64,000 nt of DNA, taken from contig JBKBNY010000012.1 of NCBI GenBank assembly GCA_046295175.1, forward strand, positions 62,001 to 126,000, given 5' to 3'. Below the pieces are notes generated by a model that ran no database searches, was not told the origin of the DNA, and was given only the letters and a program-made list of their open reading frames with translations. A program made the translations under genes and the position numbers. This document shows positions 62,472-64,000 of this stretch, one piece after another (the first letter of the stretch is position 1; every line of letters starts with the position of its first letter). The stretch is from JALOLV01 sp046295175 (GTDB lineage: Bacteria; Bacteroidota; Bacteroidia; Cytophagales; Spirosomataceae).

Positions 62472-64000
62472 TTAATTTTTTCCTCCCAAATAAGGGCTTT
62501 CTAATAACTTTTGCATCCCTTCGTATTTCACTGGTGTTTTCTGGTATTGATAGGTTGTTCGCAATGATTGAGTTCGGTTATTATCTCCCATTGCCACATC
62601 AACATCGTCCATCATAAACTGACTCGGGTGTTCGTACCCACAAGCATGACAGATTTCGAGTATTTCTTTCGTAAATGTTTTTAGATAACTATAAAATCTT
62701 TCACTCTTGAGAGCAGGGTCTATACCCGACTGTAACCATTTGTTTTGGGTTGCTACACCAGTTGGACAACGATTTGTATGACATACTTGAGCCTGAATAC
62801 AACCAATCGAAAGCATCGCCTCGCGAGCCACATTAATTATATCTGCTCCCATTGCAAAGGCCATCACGGCGGTATCTGGCAAGCCCAATTTGCCTGATGC
62901 AATAAATGTGATTTTATCGGTCAAATCTCGTTTCTGAAATATTCTGTAAACAGACGTAAATCCATAAACAAATGGCAAAGAAACATGGTCGGCAAAGCTC
63001 GGTGGAGCAGCACCGGTACCGCCTTCGCCACCATCAATCGTAATAAAATCGGGACCTTTGCCTGTTTTTACCATTAAATCTGCTAATTCTTCCCACATTT
63101 CGAGTTTACCAACTGCCGCTTTGATACCAACTGGCAAACCAGTAGAATCGGCCATCAGCTCAATGAAATTTATCATACTCGGAATATCCTTAAATGCCGA
63201 ATGAGCAGCTGGAGAAATAATATCTTGACCCATTGGAACATCCCGAATTTCAGCTAATTCTTTTGTGATTTTTGATGCTGGAAGTACACCTCCTTTGCCG
63301 GGTTTTGCCCCTTGTGAGAGTTTTAATTCGAGCATTTTAACACAAGGGTTGTCATTGACCAATTTGATTAATTTCTCTAATACAAAATTCCCTTGATGGT
63401 CACGCATTCCGAAGTATGCAGTACCAATATTTACTACCACATCAGCACCATGTTTATGATGATTTGATAAACCACCTTCACCAGTATTATGATAACAACC
63501 AAATTTTGCCGCTCCTTTGTTAAGTGATTCTATTGCGGGTGCTGATAATGAGCCGTAGCTCATCCCAGAGATATTTACTACGGATTTCGGAAGATAAGGC
63601 TTTTTGCGTTTGTGAAATTCACCAATCACTTTGGCTGATGGACAAATGTACGGATTTGTTTTGTTAGGGTGGTTTTCGGGTAGGGTTAGTGGCAACAATG
63701 CTGGTTTAATAAAATTATAACCGGCGGTGTGCATGTCTTGGTCGGTTCCAAACCCCTGAAAATTGTTTTCCTTTTTCGATGAAGCGTAAATCCAAGAACG
63801 TTGACGACGGTTAAAAGGCAATTCTTCACGATTGTTGGCAACGATGTATTGTCTAAACTCAGGACCAACTGTTTCAATCAAATACCTGAGGTGTCCAACT
63901 ATCGGGAAATTATGCTGAATTGTGTGCTTTTTTTGTGAAATATCCCGAATAGCAATAATTAAAAGGAAAATTAGTACAGCCAAAAAGAAATATGCCCAAG
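62472..64000 (-). CDS. FMN-binding glutamate synthase-like protein (5' partial)
   Basis: The frame stays open to the right edge (WAYFFLAVLIFLLIIAIRD is a membrane helix continuing out of the window), so the start lies beyond 64000; the TTG at 63983 is not trusted. The body matches the glutamate synthase FMN/Fe-S domain: NISGMSYGSLSAPAIE, GAKPGKGGVLPASKIT, TIDGGEGGTGAAPPSF and CHTNRCPTGVATQ. A membrane anchor and the lack of an amidotransferase domain mark it as the stand-alone type, whose reaction is unclear. Confidence 0.88.
   Translation of the reverse strand, partial: WAYFFLAVLIFLLIIAIRDISQKKHTIQHNFPIVGHLRYLIETVGPEFRQYIVANNREELPFNRRQRSWIYASSKKENNFQGFGTDQDMHTAGYNFIKPALLPLTLPENHPNKTNPYICPSAKVIGEFHKRKKPYLPKSVVNISGMSYGSLSAPAIESLNKGAAKFGCYHNTGEGGLSNHHKHGADVVVNIGTAYFGMRDHQGNFVLEKLIKLVNDNPCVKMLELKLSQGAKPGKGGVLPASKITKELAEIRDVPMGQDIISPAAHSAFKDIPSMINFIELMADSTGLPVGIKAAVGKLEMWEELADLMVKTGKGPDFITIDGGEGGTGAAPPSFADHVSLPFVYGFTSVYRIFQKRDLTDKITFIASGKLGLPDTAVMAFAMGADIINVAREAMLSIGCIQAQVCHTNRCPTGVATQNKWLQSGIDPALKSERFYSYLKTFTKEILEICHACGYEHPSQFMMDDVDVAMGDNNRTQSLRTTYQYQKTPVKYEGMQKLLESPYLGGKN

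Overview
The window is a stretch of low-GC chromosome from a Bacteroidota bacterium, most likely of the order Cytophagales. Several signs agree on this: type IX secretion sorting domains of type A (gene at 21387) and type B/CHU_C (gene at 31019), DUF5916, DUF4403, Smr/DUF2027 and WG-repeat proteins, tRNA genes without an encoded CCA, promoters of the TTTG-N19-TAnnTTTG type, and almost no Shine-Dalgarno sequences. No phage, transposase, integrase or CRISPR array was seen. The gene at the left edge (LysE family) and the gene at the right edge (FMN-dependent glutamate-synthase-like) both run out of the window.

Positions 1-34 kb are mostly core genome in short operons, often convergent and separated by perfect hairpin terminators. 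They include a GH3-family protein, surE, trhO, a deoxynucleoside kinase, an LptF/LptG permease, holA with an acpH-like gene, a SlyD-type isomerase, dCMP deaminase, DUF4403, an Smr protein, an alpha-oxoamine synthase, a large vWA membrane protein, phoH, dnaB and rlmD. Secreted or outer-membrane proteins of unknown role lie among them. RNA genes are one tRNA with anticodon CAT and two identical tandem tRNA-Lys(TTT).

Positions 34-46 kb hold a TMTC-like TPR membrane protein, DUF2147, a membrane-anchored AraC regulator, then a same-strand run of exported hydrolases (beta-lactamase-like serine hydrolase, S41 peptidase, TAP-like alpha/beta hydrolase, M20 amidohydrolase), a laminin-G-like protein and DUF4126.

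Positions 46-62.4 kb form a long plus-strand stress island: groES-groEL, a small AraC regulator with an HMA-like N-terminus, a 62-aa protein, DUF1003, a tandem universal stress protein, an L,D-transpeptidase, a P-type ATPase, an outer-membrane barrel, exported coiled-coil proteins (one with a one-base frameshift), a triple-BON protein, two CsbD-like proteins each followed by a tiny membrane peptide, a cupin-like protein, two small proteins, a GH130 enzyme and a GT4-alpha/alpha-toroid fusion. Two promoters 6.8 kb apart in this island share a 69-bp architecture: direct repeats 21 bp apart, at an identical distance from the -7 TTTG. The first lies just downstream of the AraC gene, so a dedicated regulon is the best candidate here for an undescribed system. 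The plausible common job is envelope and protein protection under stress together with metabolism of a mannose-type glycan; this is inferred from families and layout, not shown.
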